Below, in pieces: positions 9,919 through 22,119 of a stretch of DNA of 64,000 nucleotides. A program made the position numbers and the translations under genes. Each line of letters opens with the position of its first letter. The first letter of the stretch is position 1. Source of the DNA: Polytrichum commune (Eukaryota > Streptophyta > Polytrichopsida > Polytrichales > Polytrichaceae); the NCBI GenBank assembly GCA_950295325.1, contig OX485807.1:36052440-36116439 (forward strand), written 5' to 3'. The notes under the pieces were generated by a model, which worked only from the letters and a program-made list of their open reading frames with translations, was not told the DNA's origin and searched no databases.

Positions 9919-12900
9919 GGTGCTCCTATAAATCCTCTACCCACCATACACCTGTAAGTATGACAAAAATGAAATGTTAAGGGAGAAGTCAGTGAATGAC
10001 TGAATGACAACTAAAATAAAATCACTGTTGCAAATGAACACATATCAGTGCATGACATATATGAGAGAACTACAAGAAATATTGGAGAACAAATATCATC
10101 CAGACCTTGACAAGTGATTGAGAGCAATGTTGGACACAAAATCAACTCATCAAAACAACATAACTGAAAAGCCAAGAATTTTGAGCAGATTGTGGCCAAG
10201 GTGCAAAAAATATTCGACACATGAAATGAATATAAACAAACGCAAACCCTAAATTGCGATTTGGAGCAAGAAAGCAAGAAAAATCAAGAGTTTGGGCAAT
10301 CAATAATCACAAACAGATGACTCACCCCTTGTTGCCAACCCACAACACCGAAGACGACCATGTGCACAAATTTTGCTCGCCCAAGGATCTGGATCAATGG
10401 CGGATCCTCGAGCATGTGTAGTCGATGCTGCAAAGCTTCTGGAACCATCTTCGCAGTTGTCCATGACACATGTTGTTGAAGGGAAGAGGTCGCCATAGAT
10501 CTTGCAAATCGCAATGAGGTTAGGAGGCATAAACTATTGTCTAGCAGACTGTCTTCGCATGATGCAAGTCCCTATCCAAGCAAGATTGTTATAATTGTCT
10601 GCATATCTACAACAATGCACTCTGAGAACGAAAAACCTAAAACACAAAAAAAAATTGATTTGTGGCCATTGTGCTGGAATTTTTTTTCCTAAGCATTATA
10701 GGCATCCACAAATGTAGAAATGATGATATGAAGGACCTCTGCTTCTTGTGGATGGAAAAGCATGCAGATCTGAACACAACCCTTGTTAAGACCCGTCAGT
10801 TACTAAGAGATTGATGAGGTTTGACAATTGAGATATACTAACGATGATGCAAAGAGTTGGAAGTAGTAGAAGATTTGGAATGTAGCATGTTCCTTCTTGT
10901 TGTACTAAAACTGCTGCGAAACCGACTCCTCCTGGGAGGTGCTGAGACATGTCTTATATAGGGTAATGGTCACAATCTCTCTGGGTTACCATTCTGCCCA
11001 TGGATGGAAGAGGAAAGATTTTGGTAGTCTGATCTTGGTGGATGAATCGGTTAAAAAGGTTCATGCTCATCGTGAAAGCCATGCTGGGTGGGAACTCCGC
11101 ATTTGCATGAGGCAGGGGAAAAGTACTCACAAAACCTGAAAGTTTCAGTGAACGAACTCGTCGAGAGGAATGCTCATGGCGATTTTCAAGATTCCGGGAG
11201 TGAATGAACGAAGGAATGGACTCACAGCAGGAATTTCCTTTTGCAAAGATGCAAAAACCTCTCCAAAACCCCGCCAAAAAGAAACCATGCGGCTATGAAC
11301 TCACGAATCGCAAGCCGAAACCCACAGTCCACCAAATCCTCCGAACCTAAATTCTCGCTCAAACAAACCACAAACAAATCAAAGATGGAGGGGTCCCACT
11401 CCCATACCACCGAATCCCTCCAAACCCAATTCTTGCTCAAGCAAATTCCAACCAATACTCTCTCACACAACAGGTTTGATTCCTGGAATGACACCCTCAG
11501 AAACTGAAAAAACACAACTTGACAAGAATACTCTCTCCTAGAAGAAGCAGCTACCCCCTAAGAAACCCTCATAAAAAATTTCTTCACCCTAAACCCTGGC
11601 ACAAAAATGAACTATTGTGGTGTTGTTGATCTATGTATTCTACCTGCCTATGTGTTCTTTCCAATCTATCTATCATAATCGTAGAAAATGCTACAACTCC
11701 GCCTTGGTAGAACCCTAAACTCTTACAAGATTCCAAAACACAACACCTTCATAAATCCACGCAAATTATCCTTGAGACCTCCAGACACCTTGTTTGAAAC
11801 CCTCCTGGAGACCTTTACAAGTCCTCTCCCAAACCTTTAGAATTCATGTTTGAAACCTTCAGAAAACAACTAACAGTGGCAGAGTTCATACCTTAACCTC
11901 AAAGTTGTTGATCTTTCCTCCAAATCTGTGTGTGTCGCACCTGGTCGCCAAAGATGAATTCCCACGCGCCTGATTGCCAAAGGGACGCTCCCTCAATGGC
12001 AAAGAGATGCCTCACTCAATGGCCCAAACCCTAGATGGCGGAGATGGCGAAGAGACATGTGTTACTCAATGGAGGATCCAATCAACCAGAGGATCAAATT
12101 TGTAGTCATTGTATGCCCAAATCTCTTCAATCAAACTCAAGATGGCCTGTAAGACCAATTTTTGGCTATCGCCTAGCCGAATTAGGCAATTTTCGAAATT
12201 TGATGACATTCATCCGGCAATCAGACTTTACCCGACGTCGGGAGCGGCAGTTGGAGGCCATCATCATCAAGAAGCGGTTATAGCCTCTAACCGACTCCTC
12301 CTCCTTCGTCGTCATAAGGAAGAGGCGAGCGAGGAGCAAGCAGGCTATTTTCCCAACGTAGAATTTGACGTAGTCTCCCAGTGTTAGCAATAGGCTTAGC
12401 GACATCATATTTCTGTGATAGAGTCTGAGGGCTATTAGCAACTCCGCGATGGAGCAGTAGCAATAGACAGAAAAGAACTGAGTGATTCAGTCTTGGTCCC
12501 TTGGACAATGTTATATTTGAATACGAGTGAAATATTATCTTGATGAGCAATGGTCGTGTGATTGTGTGATATGATTCTGTTGGCTATGAACGATTGGAAT
12601 ATAGTCGTAGTCGTCAATGTCGGGGTGAGTCGCCTTAAGTTGAGTTGAGTTCAGAGCAAATGGCAAACAATATAGTGTGTATGTCTTAATCAATAAGTAA
12701 GCCATGAGGGCGAGTAGACATTGTGACAATCTGGCGATACACCGAGAAAGAGAAGCGTGATTGAATTAAAGACTCAGAGAAGGCAAAGTCTGTTGAGGCA
12801 ATAGTCTTTCTGAGGTAAAGACGTAGTTGTATGCTGGAAGGGCAATAGGCTGTAAGGTCCGAGAGTGGACATATGAGCAAGTAGTCAACTTTGTGGAAGA

Positions 12901-14220
12901 ATGTTATGTTCTTGGCAAATGGCCATGTAAGTAAAGTCTGAATGTGTGAGAGTATTAAGTCTAATATGAGTGGACGAATCATATAAGTCTAATCACTTAC
13001 CCTGTGAGAGGGAAGTGAAGACAGACAAACGGCATTCTTGGCCATATTCTGTAGCCGTTTGTAAAGGGGCATGACCGCTAAAGGGTCAAGACGGAAGTAA
13101 CTCCCATGAGGGAGATGAAGGGGCAATTGGCCTAGAGCGAACTCTGTGGCGATAAGCAGAGAAGGTGAAGCCCGAGAGAAGCCAAGGAGGGGCAGGGCTA
13201 TCGCCGAGAGAAACTGACAGGCCATAGCCAGGGCAAGGTAGTCTGAGGGCTATAGTCGTTACCCTGAGAGAGAGAGGGGGAGATACCCTGAGCGAGGATA
13301 TCGCCTGGCAAGTAAAAAACGCCTACCGCCAGCCATCCAAGAGAGAAAATGAGGGTTGATGTAAGCCATGACTACATAGTCAGATTGAGAGAAGAAGCAG
13401 ACCCTACCTTGTGAGATAAGATTATTTGCTTGCAAATATTGTGAATGATAGAAACTTATTAATCAAGGGATATAGCCTAATAAATTTATACATATCTAAT
13501 GTATTGACGGAATGGATATTCCTTGAGATGTATCGCCAGGTCTATCGGAAGATGGCGGTGGTGATTACAGTCTTTGAAGAATTGCCGATGGTTGGAAGTA
13601 AGTGTAATTGGAATTAACTTGAATTGTATGCAAGCTTAATTCCTCACAAATAAAGACAAAGCTGATTACTTCAAAGACGTTGCCCCGGACATGTTGTCAT
13701 GCCTATGAGTTACTTGACAATTTGCCAACCTATTGAGCTTCACGACTAAATTAGGTCCGAGCCGTAGAGTGATAGCACCTACCTGGAGGATAGGACAGAC
13801 CACACTCACTACCGAACCATCACAAAGGAATTAAAGAGAAAGAGAGAGGAAAATAATGGGATAAGTGAATATTGGAGAGGGTAAAGAATGAGAATCACCA
13901 TCAGATGTTATTAAGAACCTTAATCCAATGTGACATTAACCCTTATAGACACTATCTCACTCTTCCTGGAGACATAGTTCCCTGGGTTTTGTTATTTTGA
14001 GCCATAGCAAAAACTTACTACATGGCCACACTTGAAGCGCGACATATCTAAACACCTAACCACTCAAAGTGCCCAGTAACATCCTCCACTCATTACTTCC
14101 TAAACGGTGAAAAGACAGCAACACTCACTCCCAAACAAGTCTAAGTTTTCACAATCATGATCAACTAACAATCACAATCATGAGAAAGATTTGACATTGA
14201 GAGAGGCAGATCATAACAAA
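9919..14220. other. 4.3 kb without recognisable genes
   Basis: No frame has convincing coding character. The longest ORFs (about 11.2-11.5 kb on - and 12.0-12.4 kb on +) show no domain and random-looking composition. Around 11.93-12.07 kb there is a small imperfect local duplication built on CTCAATGGC and GCAAAGAGATG. The stretch 12.4-13.4 kb is purine-rich on the + strand, with many GAGAG runs. A frame at 10530-10300 (-) might be an upstream exon of the 9918 gene, but nothing supports it beyond being open. Confidence 0.4.
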
Positions 14221-14399
14221 TGACCTATATGAAGGACACCACTACTGAAAAAACAGCTAACATTGAAGGACGCAATCCTCTTCCTAGTGCGTCCCTCTAT
14301 ACAACCTCGGCAGTTGTTTTGTCCTTCTGTCATGCCGCCCTTCCATTATTCCGTCAGTTAGTGACCAATTGGGCCGGTCATCGTCGTCGACGAGCAGGC

Positions 14400-14485
14400 A
14401 TGGCATATTTTGGGTAGGATCTGCCCCCTACAAGTTCGAAGGGGGTACTTTAACGTCCGCTGTAGATTATTACATATGATTTTAA
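14400..14485 (+). repeat. Outer end of a foldback-family element
   Basis: GGGTAGGATCTGCCCC, then a GGGGGTACTTTAACGTCC block and CATATG, repeats in the same order as the right outer end of the foldback element at 16315-16385 (CCCTACCCAAGTCTACC, GGGGGTTACTTAATGTCC, CACATATG). I read it as a detached end of the same family. Confidence 0.5.
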
Positions 14486-14558
14486 AAATTCTTTTAAAGT
14501 TTTTGTTCTGTACCACTAGACTTTTCGTAGTTTTGCAGAGCTCTGGAAACTAATTCTA

Positions 14559-15118
14559 TAGTCCACCCTCTATAAATGTTACACCTATAAGTGTTAACCC
14601 TCTCTAAATGTTAACTTTCTTCTACTCCCCACATCCTGCACACTATAAATGTTAAACGTGTTAACTGTCAACAAAATGGTACTCCCTTCTTTGTAAATTT
14701 GACTCTATAAATGTTAACGAATGAAATACAACCATAATATGGATGATAAAAACTACACATCCAGTTACATTCCTCTCTCTCTCACCATGCGTTAGGGCGA
14801 GGCACAGGGCAGCGAGGGTGGGGTGGCGGCAGAGAATTGATTCCCAAAGCTTGAATTTGCAAGCATGTACAGTAAAGAACCATTGATTCATACTTCACCC
14901 GTGATTTGTAAACTTGATATTGAATAAAGTTTTGATTGGGTTTGCAATTTTATGAATGGTATTCTCTCACAAGGACTCTTCACAATTGCTTATATTTATA
15001 AATGTTAAGATTTGTATATTGCTCAAAAAAGTAATTTTATAATTGTTAACTGTTAACACCTCTATAAATGTTAACTTTGATCCACTCCCGAGGGTTAACA
15101 TTTATAGAGGGTAGACTG
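14559..15118. mobile_element. Emigrant/Lemi-like (pogo-type) MITE, about 560 bp
   Basis: The right end, read inwards on the - strand, is CAGTCTACCCTCTATAAATG. The left end is TAGTCCACCCTCTATAAATG. Both are flanked by TA (14557-14558 and 15119-15120), the target duplication of the Tc1/mariner-pogo group. The CAGT...CCTCTATAAAT terminus is the known signature of Emigrant/Lemi MITEs. TATAAATGTTAAC blocks recur inside both ends (about 14600, 14645, 14705, 15000, 15060). No coding capacity. Confidence 0.75.
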
Positions 15119-15339
15119 TAATTTGTTCCAGAGTTACTAAACCTGCCCGAAATAGAAATTCCTGGAAGTGTCGGTTTTGGACTCACCCACCACCTCATGC
15201 AACTTGTATTTAAACAGCAGACGTGGACACTAAAGAGTGTGTCAGTGGGACACTGTAAAAGCTCAACAAGGTGCGCTTCAAAGTCAACGCCGAAGGCTAC
15301 TAGGCCACCTATAACATTCCATACTCAGATACACCCCGG

Positions 15340-16385
15340 GCTAGATCATCACGTATCACGGAGGACGTTGGTGGTAGATTCGGGCAGGGCAGCTGCCCGT
15401 CCAGAAAATACAGTTTTTTTTAGACCTGACCGAAAATTGTCATCCGCCCGACTTTGAAGAAACCATTGCCCTTGTATTTTTTGAAGGTCACTTGTTCACA
15501 AATCTCATATTGAGTGCATTGCATCTTCAAGGTCCAAAATCAAGTATATATGTTCACTTCCATTGAGTAAATAAGCGATTGGTTGGGATTTCATTTTCAG
15601 AGTGGAGCTGCCAATACAACATGCAATTAACTAGAAAGTCAAAAATATTATGAAACCCTCATCAGTATTGAGGTTATCATTTTTGTGACTTACCATTGAA
15701 AGGGTCTTTGTCATTCTAAAGTGGAGCTCAAATTGATTCCAATAAATCATGATTAATTCCACTAAGTACATTTTATAATTAATTAGGCTTAATTAATTTG
15801 GTAAGCATGCTTTCTGATTTAATTGGGCTTGATTATAATTAATCATGATTAGTTATACTTAATTACATTCAATCACACTTAATTAGTTTAAATGCGTATG
15901 AAACTTTGTGTAAGTAGAAGGTATTAACTATAACATTATCATAATTAACATATTAAAAACAAATCACTAATTTTAGTTCCATTTTAGAATGACTAAGAGT
16001 CTTTCAATCGTAAGTCAAAAAAATATAACCTTAGTGCTAATGAGGGTTTTGTGATATTTTTGACTTCCAAGTTAATTACATGCTTTATTGGTAGTTTCAT
16101 TTTGAAGATGAAATCCCAATCAATTGCTTATTTATTCAATGGAAGTGAACATGTATATTGGATTTTGGACCTTGAAGGTGAAGTTCACTCAATATGGGAT
16201 TTGTAGATAAGTGGCCTTCAAGAATGCAAGGGCAATGGTTTTTTCGAAGTCGGGCGGAAGGGCAACAATTTTCGGTCGAGTCCAAAAAATATGGATTTTC
16301 TGGACATGTGGCTGCCCCTACCCAAGTCTACCTCCCCTGAAAGGTTCGTGGGGGTTACTTAATGTCCTCCCTAGATCACATATGC
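15340..16385. mobile_element. Foldback element with arms of about 400 bp
   Basis: The arm 15340-15736 is repeated in inverted orientation at 15967-16385. Shared landmarks include GACCGAAAATTGT, CGCCCGACTT, AACCATTGCCCTTG, ATATTGAGTG, AAGGTCCAAAAT, GTTCACTTCCATTGA, GGGATTTCAT and GACTTA..ATTGAAAG. The centre (15737-15966) is AT-rich with many TTAATTA steps and no ORF. Long inverted arms with a short AT-rich core fit a foldback or long-TIR non-autonomous DNA element. I could not define the exact ends or a target duplication. Confidence 0.75.
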
Positions 16386-16389
16386 CCTC

Positions 16390-16735
16390 AGTTGTGGGCT
16401 CTGCCCATGCACGCCTCCTTCATTGCCTGGATGAAGCCATTCTCCTTGCATGCTCCACCCAATTTCGAAAAATAAAATCGCCTTTGCATTCTTAAAGGTT
16501 GATTGTCCATATGACCCATATTGAGTGCACTTCATTTTCAAGGTTCAAAATCCAATATATATGTTCACTTTCATTGAGTAAATAATCAATTGATTGGGAT
16601 TTCATTTTTTAAGTGAAACCGTCAATAAAACATGTAATTAATTTGGAAATCTGAAATACTGGCAAAACCCTCACTAGCAATGAGGTTATAGTTTTTGTGA
16701 CTTACCATTGAAAGGGTCGTTGTAATTCTAAATAA
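16390..16735 (+). repeat. Third arm of the foldback family
   Basis: Starting directly after the right arm of the previous element, this stretch repeats the left arm in the same orientation (AATTTCGAAAAA, GCATTCTTAAAGG, CATATTGAGTGCACTT, TGTTCACTTTCATTGAG, GGGATTTCATTTT, GACTTACCATTGAAAGGGTC). It is a solo arm or the left half of a second, truncated copy. Confidence 0.7.
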
Positions 16736-16739
16736 GTGT

Positions 16740-18370
16740 GACTGAATGTAATTAATTTTAATTGATCCTAATTAAATCCAAAAATATGATTACCAAATTA
16801 ATTAAGCCTAGTTAATTGTAAAATTTATTTACTATAATTAATCACGAGTTAATTAGAGTACGAGGAATGATGTGCTTAAATACACTTGTTTATATTTATT
16901 TGTTAGTATTTGAGGTTATATTTGCGGTTTACAATAGTATTGAGCAAGACAATTAGAGTCTCTCTCTCTCGTGATGACCATATTTCATCAGAAGTTGTTG
17001 ACAAGAGAAGATAGGGTTTTTGCCAATGGATGAACTCACCATGCCTAATGTAGGTGAAAGTGATTCAATTTTATGTACTAACTTTGAATTTTGTGAAGAA
17101 AAAAATCATAGACATTTTTAAAACATATTGATCTACAAAGCCAAAAAATTTATGATGAAAAAAAGATTCCAATAAAAGTCTACATATATTTAGAAGATGG
17201 TGCAAGTGGTGTGCAAGTAGGTGGCATTGAACAAGTGACTCTTTTAAATTTGTTTAAAATATGATGTATATTAATTTGATGGTTTTCTACAAAGTTTTGT
17301 GATGATGCCCTCAAGTAGATAATGAATTCAAAGAATGTAAAAGAAAATTCTAACTTCAAAATAATTAAGGTCATGAAATCTATGTCCAAAACCAGACTCA
17401 ACCATTTGCTTTTAGGCATCACTTTTGATGCTAAGTATTGAAGATCTCAACTTGATATTCTACATTTGAGTATCTAACATAACAATAGAGGCCATCATAA
17501 AAAAATACAATTTAAATAACATTTTGATACTATTTTTAGGCCTTTGATAAAAAAACTTTTAGTTTTAGTACACCGGAGCATTTTTTTGGTCCACTTTACC
17601 ATGCTTGCACCCATGACACTAAATGTCATATTTAGTGTACTTATATTATTTGGGCTAAAACTGATACCCTCAGTAAAATGTTATAGCAATGTGTAACTCC
17701 AAATGGTAATCCACACTAATTAGACAAAACAATGTATTCCCTTCAAGGTGATTGCTAGGTTATTAATTGATATAATATAATTAATAAAGTCAATAAAAAA
17801 TGAACTTAACTTGAAGCTTTCAATTGGGGGCCATACAAGTTCGAAATCGCCGGTTTTGACAAAGAGACCGGCTATTGGTCAACATAAAAGATTTCTAGCT
17901 TTGACATGTGCTTCATAACTTGAGAAGCTTAATTTCCATCATGTTGGTCTGATTTTCTTAGTGGATGTATAAAATTTTGTTTTCAACTCCAATACAAGAT
18001 GGTGGCTTTTTAATATCATGTCCACGCTATGGCCAATCACTACTCCTTGGCATCAAGAGGAATCCCTCTTGATAGGGAAGTAAACATCTCTTTCCGTAAG
18101 CTACCGTTATCAATAAGGAATTTCATCTTGCTCATAGTAACCTCATTGGATGTAATGTAGCATAATTTTCCTCGCTCACCTCACTACATACAAGACCACA
18201 AAAAGAAAACCCCCCCATTGAGATGAAAACTTTCCCACCGTTGTGCACCAGTCACTGGTACCAATGTGGACGTGCTATGTGAAAGGCTCAAAACCTTTAT
18301 TTTGGATTGGAGTTGAAAACAAATGGTTTTAACGCAACAAGAAAAAAAGAGGGATCGACCTTGGAACCAA
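16740..18370. other. AT-rich stretch without genes
   Basis: No convincing coding frame. A short dyad with arms ACACTAAAT and ATTTAGTGT around GTCAT lies near 17617-17639. Otherwise I see nothing. Confidence 0.4.
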
Positions 18371-18374
18371 ACTC

Positions 18375-18482
18375 TTTGAGATTAGGGCTGGGGCAAACCA
18401 ACCCGTACATTGGTTCCTTGGATGCAAGGGTTTAGGCATCTACTAGGGAACGAGTGGATGGGTTGGTTCGCCCAAATCTCAA
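18375..18482. repeat. Imperfect hairpin of about 105 nt
   Basis: The left arm (GGGCAAACCAACCCGTACAT, then TTGGTTCC) pairs with the right arm (GGGAAC, then ATGGGTTGGTTCGCCC). The match extends outwards (TTTGAGATT against AATCTCAA), around a loop of about 22 nt. One related single arm (CTGGGGTGAAACAACCCGTA) occurs at about 27189-27225. It could be a tiny MITE or a miRNA-like foldback. Confidence 0.5.
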
Positions 18483-18715
18483 GATTAGCCACATATATTG
18501 CCCAAAATGATTTCTTTAACATTGGGCCACCCACCGAACTCAGTGTTTGAACTACGTTACAGGACTTACCACTCTGGATTTGTTCGAGACGACCCTAAAC
18601 TATTGGATGATGGTGGAGAGATACCCAATTCTCAAGGAAGAGGTTGACGGGTTCGATTCCCGACTGTGAAATCTCCTCTCTACTTGACAGAAATACTTGC
18701 CAAGTGGTCAACTGA

Positions 18716-18754
18716 GGCCCTCTTTACACTAGAGGCGAGGGGCCGTGAGAAAAG
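18716..18754 (+). repeat. Left terminal inverted repeat of Harbinger element 2
   Basis: GGCCCTCTTTACACTAG followed by a less conserved GAGGGGCCGTGAGAAAAG. The mate lies at 22120-22157 in inverse orientation. TGA precedes it. Confidence 0.9.
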
Positions 18755-18983
18755 AAATTTCAGCCAATGAGATGCGTAGAAATCGAGAAGACCATTCCAG
18801 GTCACTTTACACCCGAAATTTTCAACCCAAAGGACAAAACGAGGAGAAAATGACATGGACAACACTTTTGTCCTTAGTGGCAGCAAGAAGACACATTTTC
18901 CAAGACCCCCGGATTTTTCGTCAAATTATTTTGTACCATCGATATTATTTTGCCCAAATATTTTTTGCATTGTGTTCATTACA

Positions 18984-20447
18984 ATGGAAGGCTACTCCCA
19001 AGATGGAGAATTCTCTCAATCTCAAGGACAAGCATGGAGTCAAAATTCGCCTTGGATGAGCTACTCTCAACCCCAATTTCAGCCCATTTCTCCTCAAATG
19101 CATGTTTCAAATTTTGATCATTTTGGTACTGGTAGTCTTAGATATTTTATGCCTCTTGGAATGCCTCCTTGTAATGGTTCAGATTTGCAACTATCAAGTG
19201 AGGAAGTGACACCGAGTTCAAATGCAAGAAATTACTTGATGGATATGAAGGAGGAGGAGGCAATCCGGGCTGCAGTAAAGGCACTAAATGGAGAAGATGT
19301 ACCTGTAGTAAAGAAGAGAGGACGACCACCAAAAGGAGGAAAAACAAATGCTCCAGCAAAGAAGAAGAAAATGGAGATCACAACAAAGAAGGCAACAAAA
19401 GAAGTGGTGAATTTGGCTGATTCAGATTCGGAAGAAGAAAATGCAAGTCGGAAGTGGTGAGATTACGAGGTTGAAACCTTGATATCAATTCGGGGAGAGA
19501 TGGAAGAAGAATTTTCAAGATGTGCAAAAAAACAAGGTTTGTATATGTGTTTTATTTTTTGGTTCTATAATTTGTACACATGAATGGTTTTCATAATTTT
19601 TCAAAGCTTCAACCAGGAATTGCCCTACCTAGTTTTCTTCCCAAGTCTATGGGTCCTTACCTGCCAAATGCATTTTCTAGGCTCTACGGCCAACTCCACC
19701 ATAGTTTTTTTCCCCTAGTCCATTGGTCTTTACCTGCCAAGTGCCCTTTCTAGGCTCTACGGCCAACTCTCAACGGGGGGGGGGGGGGTTATACCCGGCA
19801 GAAATGAGTCATGCACGTGTCTTGACGAACATTATGGGTTTTTCCGGTCACTACCTATGCTGTCTGTATTCTTGAGGGCCTCAAATGAGGCCCTTTCGGT
19901 TGTTTTTTTGACATTTTCAGGACGTTTTCACTATCATATGCTTGTATATAATTGCACTAATGACTTATAATGTAAAATTTCAGGGATTAATACATGGTTA
20001 AAATTGCAAGCAAGGATGGTGGCGGCCATTCGTGGCTTTGACCGCTCATGGGAATCATGCAAGAAGAAGTACAAAACCATTTACGCAGAGTACAAAAATG
20101 ACAAGAGGGCCAATGAGATTTCTGGTTCGGATAGGCATCAAGACTGTAAGTGGTTTGACCAACTGGATGTCTGGAATTCTACATGTGCATGTGTAAAGAA
20201 CCAAATTCCAGCAAGTGCCACTGAAGGTGAAGATGAAAACGATGAAGACAAAACACCATCAGATTTGCAAGATCGTGAGGTTACTCCAAAACAAGAGAAG
20301 AAAAAGAAAAAATTCCAAGAGAATTTGGAAATCATTTTGGAAAAGGTTGTCTCAAATTCTTCTAGCTTTCTTACAAGTTTTCAAGAAAGCACAGCTTTAT
20401 TGAAGAACATGGATAGGCATATGGCAGCAATTCTAGAAAAATTGTAG
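18984..20447 (+). pseudogene. Harbinger Myb/trihelix partner protein with one nonsense codon (element 2)
   Basis: I take ATG 18984 (MEGYSQDGEFSQ) as the start. Exon 1 runs to 19536 (donor CAAG|GTTTGT) and exon 2 from 19984 (acceptor TTTCAG) to TAG at 20447; the phases match. Exon 1 has a Gln/Pro-rich leader, a GRPPKGGK AT-hook-like motif and lysine-rich segments. The DNA-binding trihelix starts at RKW, followed by DYEVETLISIRGEM and KKQ. It continues in exon 2 as INTWLKLQARMVAAI, ESCKKKYKTIYAEYKNDK and GSDRHQDCKWFDQ. A TGA at 19458-19460 follows RKW, where element 1 has a leucine codon; the frame then continues normally. The C-terminus is a lysine-rich coiled coil. The role expected from the family is TIR binding and nuclear import of the transposase; the nonsense codon would remove the DNA-binding domain. 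Confidence 0.82.
19537..19983 (+). other. Intron of the Harbinger Myb gene with a duplicated 70-bp block and a G14 run
   Basis: Two tandem imperfect copies lie at about 19632-19707 and 19700-19774. They share TACCTGCCAA, TTTCTAGGCTCTACGGCCAA and AGTTTT/AGTTTTTTTCCC. A run of 14 G follows at 19775-19788. Confidence 0.75.
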
Positions 20448-21863
20448 CTATTCTTCCATAACATCAGAATCACTACTTGATTCTGAAAATTGAATGGTCG
20501 AGTCCTTTGACAAATTGTATTGCCACAATGTTTTGGCAATGAATTCATGAGCAATGGTAGATTCTCTCAATAAATCAGCATCTTTCTCATTTTGTTTGAT
20601 AAAAAAAACTTCTTCTTCAGCATCAATTTCTTCTTGCTCAAAATTTTGAAATGTTCTTGTAGTACCAGATTTCAAAATGCGTGCTTTTACCTCATCAATG
20701 GATGCTTGTTCTCCTCGTAAGACTTGTCCTCCCTTCACTGTGCCCTCTTCAACCCGTTTATGTAATTCCACCTCCGCTTCTTCAATCCATATTGCATCAA
20801 ACTTGTCCTTTGTTATGATGCATAAATTATGCAAAACAATACAAGTTGATACAATATCTGCCATTGATCGTAAAAGAACATCTGCTCTTTTTTATATAAT
20901 TCTCCATCTACCCTTCAAAATTCCAAACGCACGCTCCACACACATTCGGGTTGAAGATTGGATAAAATTCCAATGTGCCTTGTAAGATTCTAGTCCATCA
21001 TTACAACCCTTAAATGGACAATACATCCAAGGGCGAACCGGATATGCCGCATCTCCAATTAACTTGTACGGTAGAAATCTTCCCTCCATACAAGCTCTTC
21101 CTACTTTGGTTTGTTGAAAAACAGTCCAATCATGCAAGCTTCCAGCCCACCCGAATTCATAATCCCAAAATATGCAATTGGTATCAACAATTCCTTGCAA
21201 CAAAGCCGAATGAAAAGATTTGCGACAGTAATAATCTTCTCCACCAATAACTGGAGCTAGCACCGGAATGTGTGAACCGTCTATGGCTCCTATTATGTAA
21301 GGTATGTTATGCAATCTCTCAAACTCTTTCGCTAAAACCCTAAATTTGTTTTCATTTGGAACTTGAATAAAAATCTTTTGCAAATGAAGTCTCACCATTT
21401 TACAAAATTCTCTCACAATTCTTGAAATTGTACATTCCGCCACCCCATATACCTCTCCAACCATACGCAACCCATCTCCTGTACCAAGTCTAGCCAAAGA
21501 CATTGCAACCCTCTCTTCTACAGAAATTGGTCTTCTGAAATTAGTATGCTGTTTTTTCAAAAACGGACCTAATTTCTCACATAAAAATCTGAATGTAGCA
21601 TGCGAGACACGAGTCCTTTCCTTAAACATCTTCTCCGTAAACGAACCCAACAAATACCGGTCTACAAAGCCAGATGGCCTCTCAAAACTCCAAACAGTTC
21701 TCTCTCTAAACCCTAAACTTTGAAGGCAAATGCTGAAAATTGCAACATTCGTCCACTCACCTTGTAAAATCAAAGCTTGCATGTTGTTAACATGCTGCGT
21801 AATCATGTAGAGACACCAATACAAGACCATCATCACCACAAGCTTCTTCCTCCTCTCCTCCAT
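20448..21863 (-). pseudogene. PIF/Harbinger DDE transposase with one nonsense codon (element 2)
   Basis: A single frame of about 471 codons starts at ATG 21861-21863. Blocks in order: a hydrophobic N-terminus; an HTH-like region (VAMSLARLGTGDGLRMVGEV, then ECTISRIVREFC); IIGAIDGSHIPV with the first catalytic Asp; YEFGWAGSLHDWTVF with the second; KLIGDAAYPVRPW; and VERAFGILKGRWR with the catalytic Glu. All three DDE residues are present. A TAA at 20892-20894 follows RWRII, where element 1 has leucine. The same frame then continues through LRSMADIVSTCIVLHNLC to the stop at 20448. The protein cuts and joins DNA at the terminal repeats. The stop falls after the Glu, so only the C-terminal part is lost. 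Length is normal for the family. Confidence 0.9.
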
Positions 21864-22119
21864 AGTGCTGAAATTTCAGTAAACAAGGCAAAAACGAGAA
21901 AGAAAGAAGCAAAAGAAACCGCCAACAACTAGAAAGAAAGACCGGTCTTGGGGTAGAAAAGAGAGGTAGTGGAGTGGAAGTTGCGATCAACCCTATATTA
22001 GAATTATATTAAAAAAATCAGCACATTATTTTGTGGCCCCTTCTCACTTTACACTATATCCAAAGGACGTCAAATTCAAAGTTTGGCTTCTCAAGAATGA
22101 GCCATGGCCCTTGGCCGGT

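Noticed and set aside
12420-13340. Possible gene in the purine-rich stretch
   Set aside because: The open frames are short and show no domain; the composition explains them.
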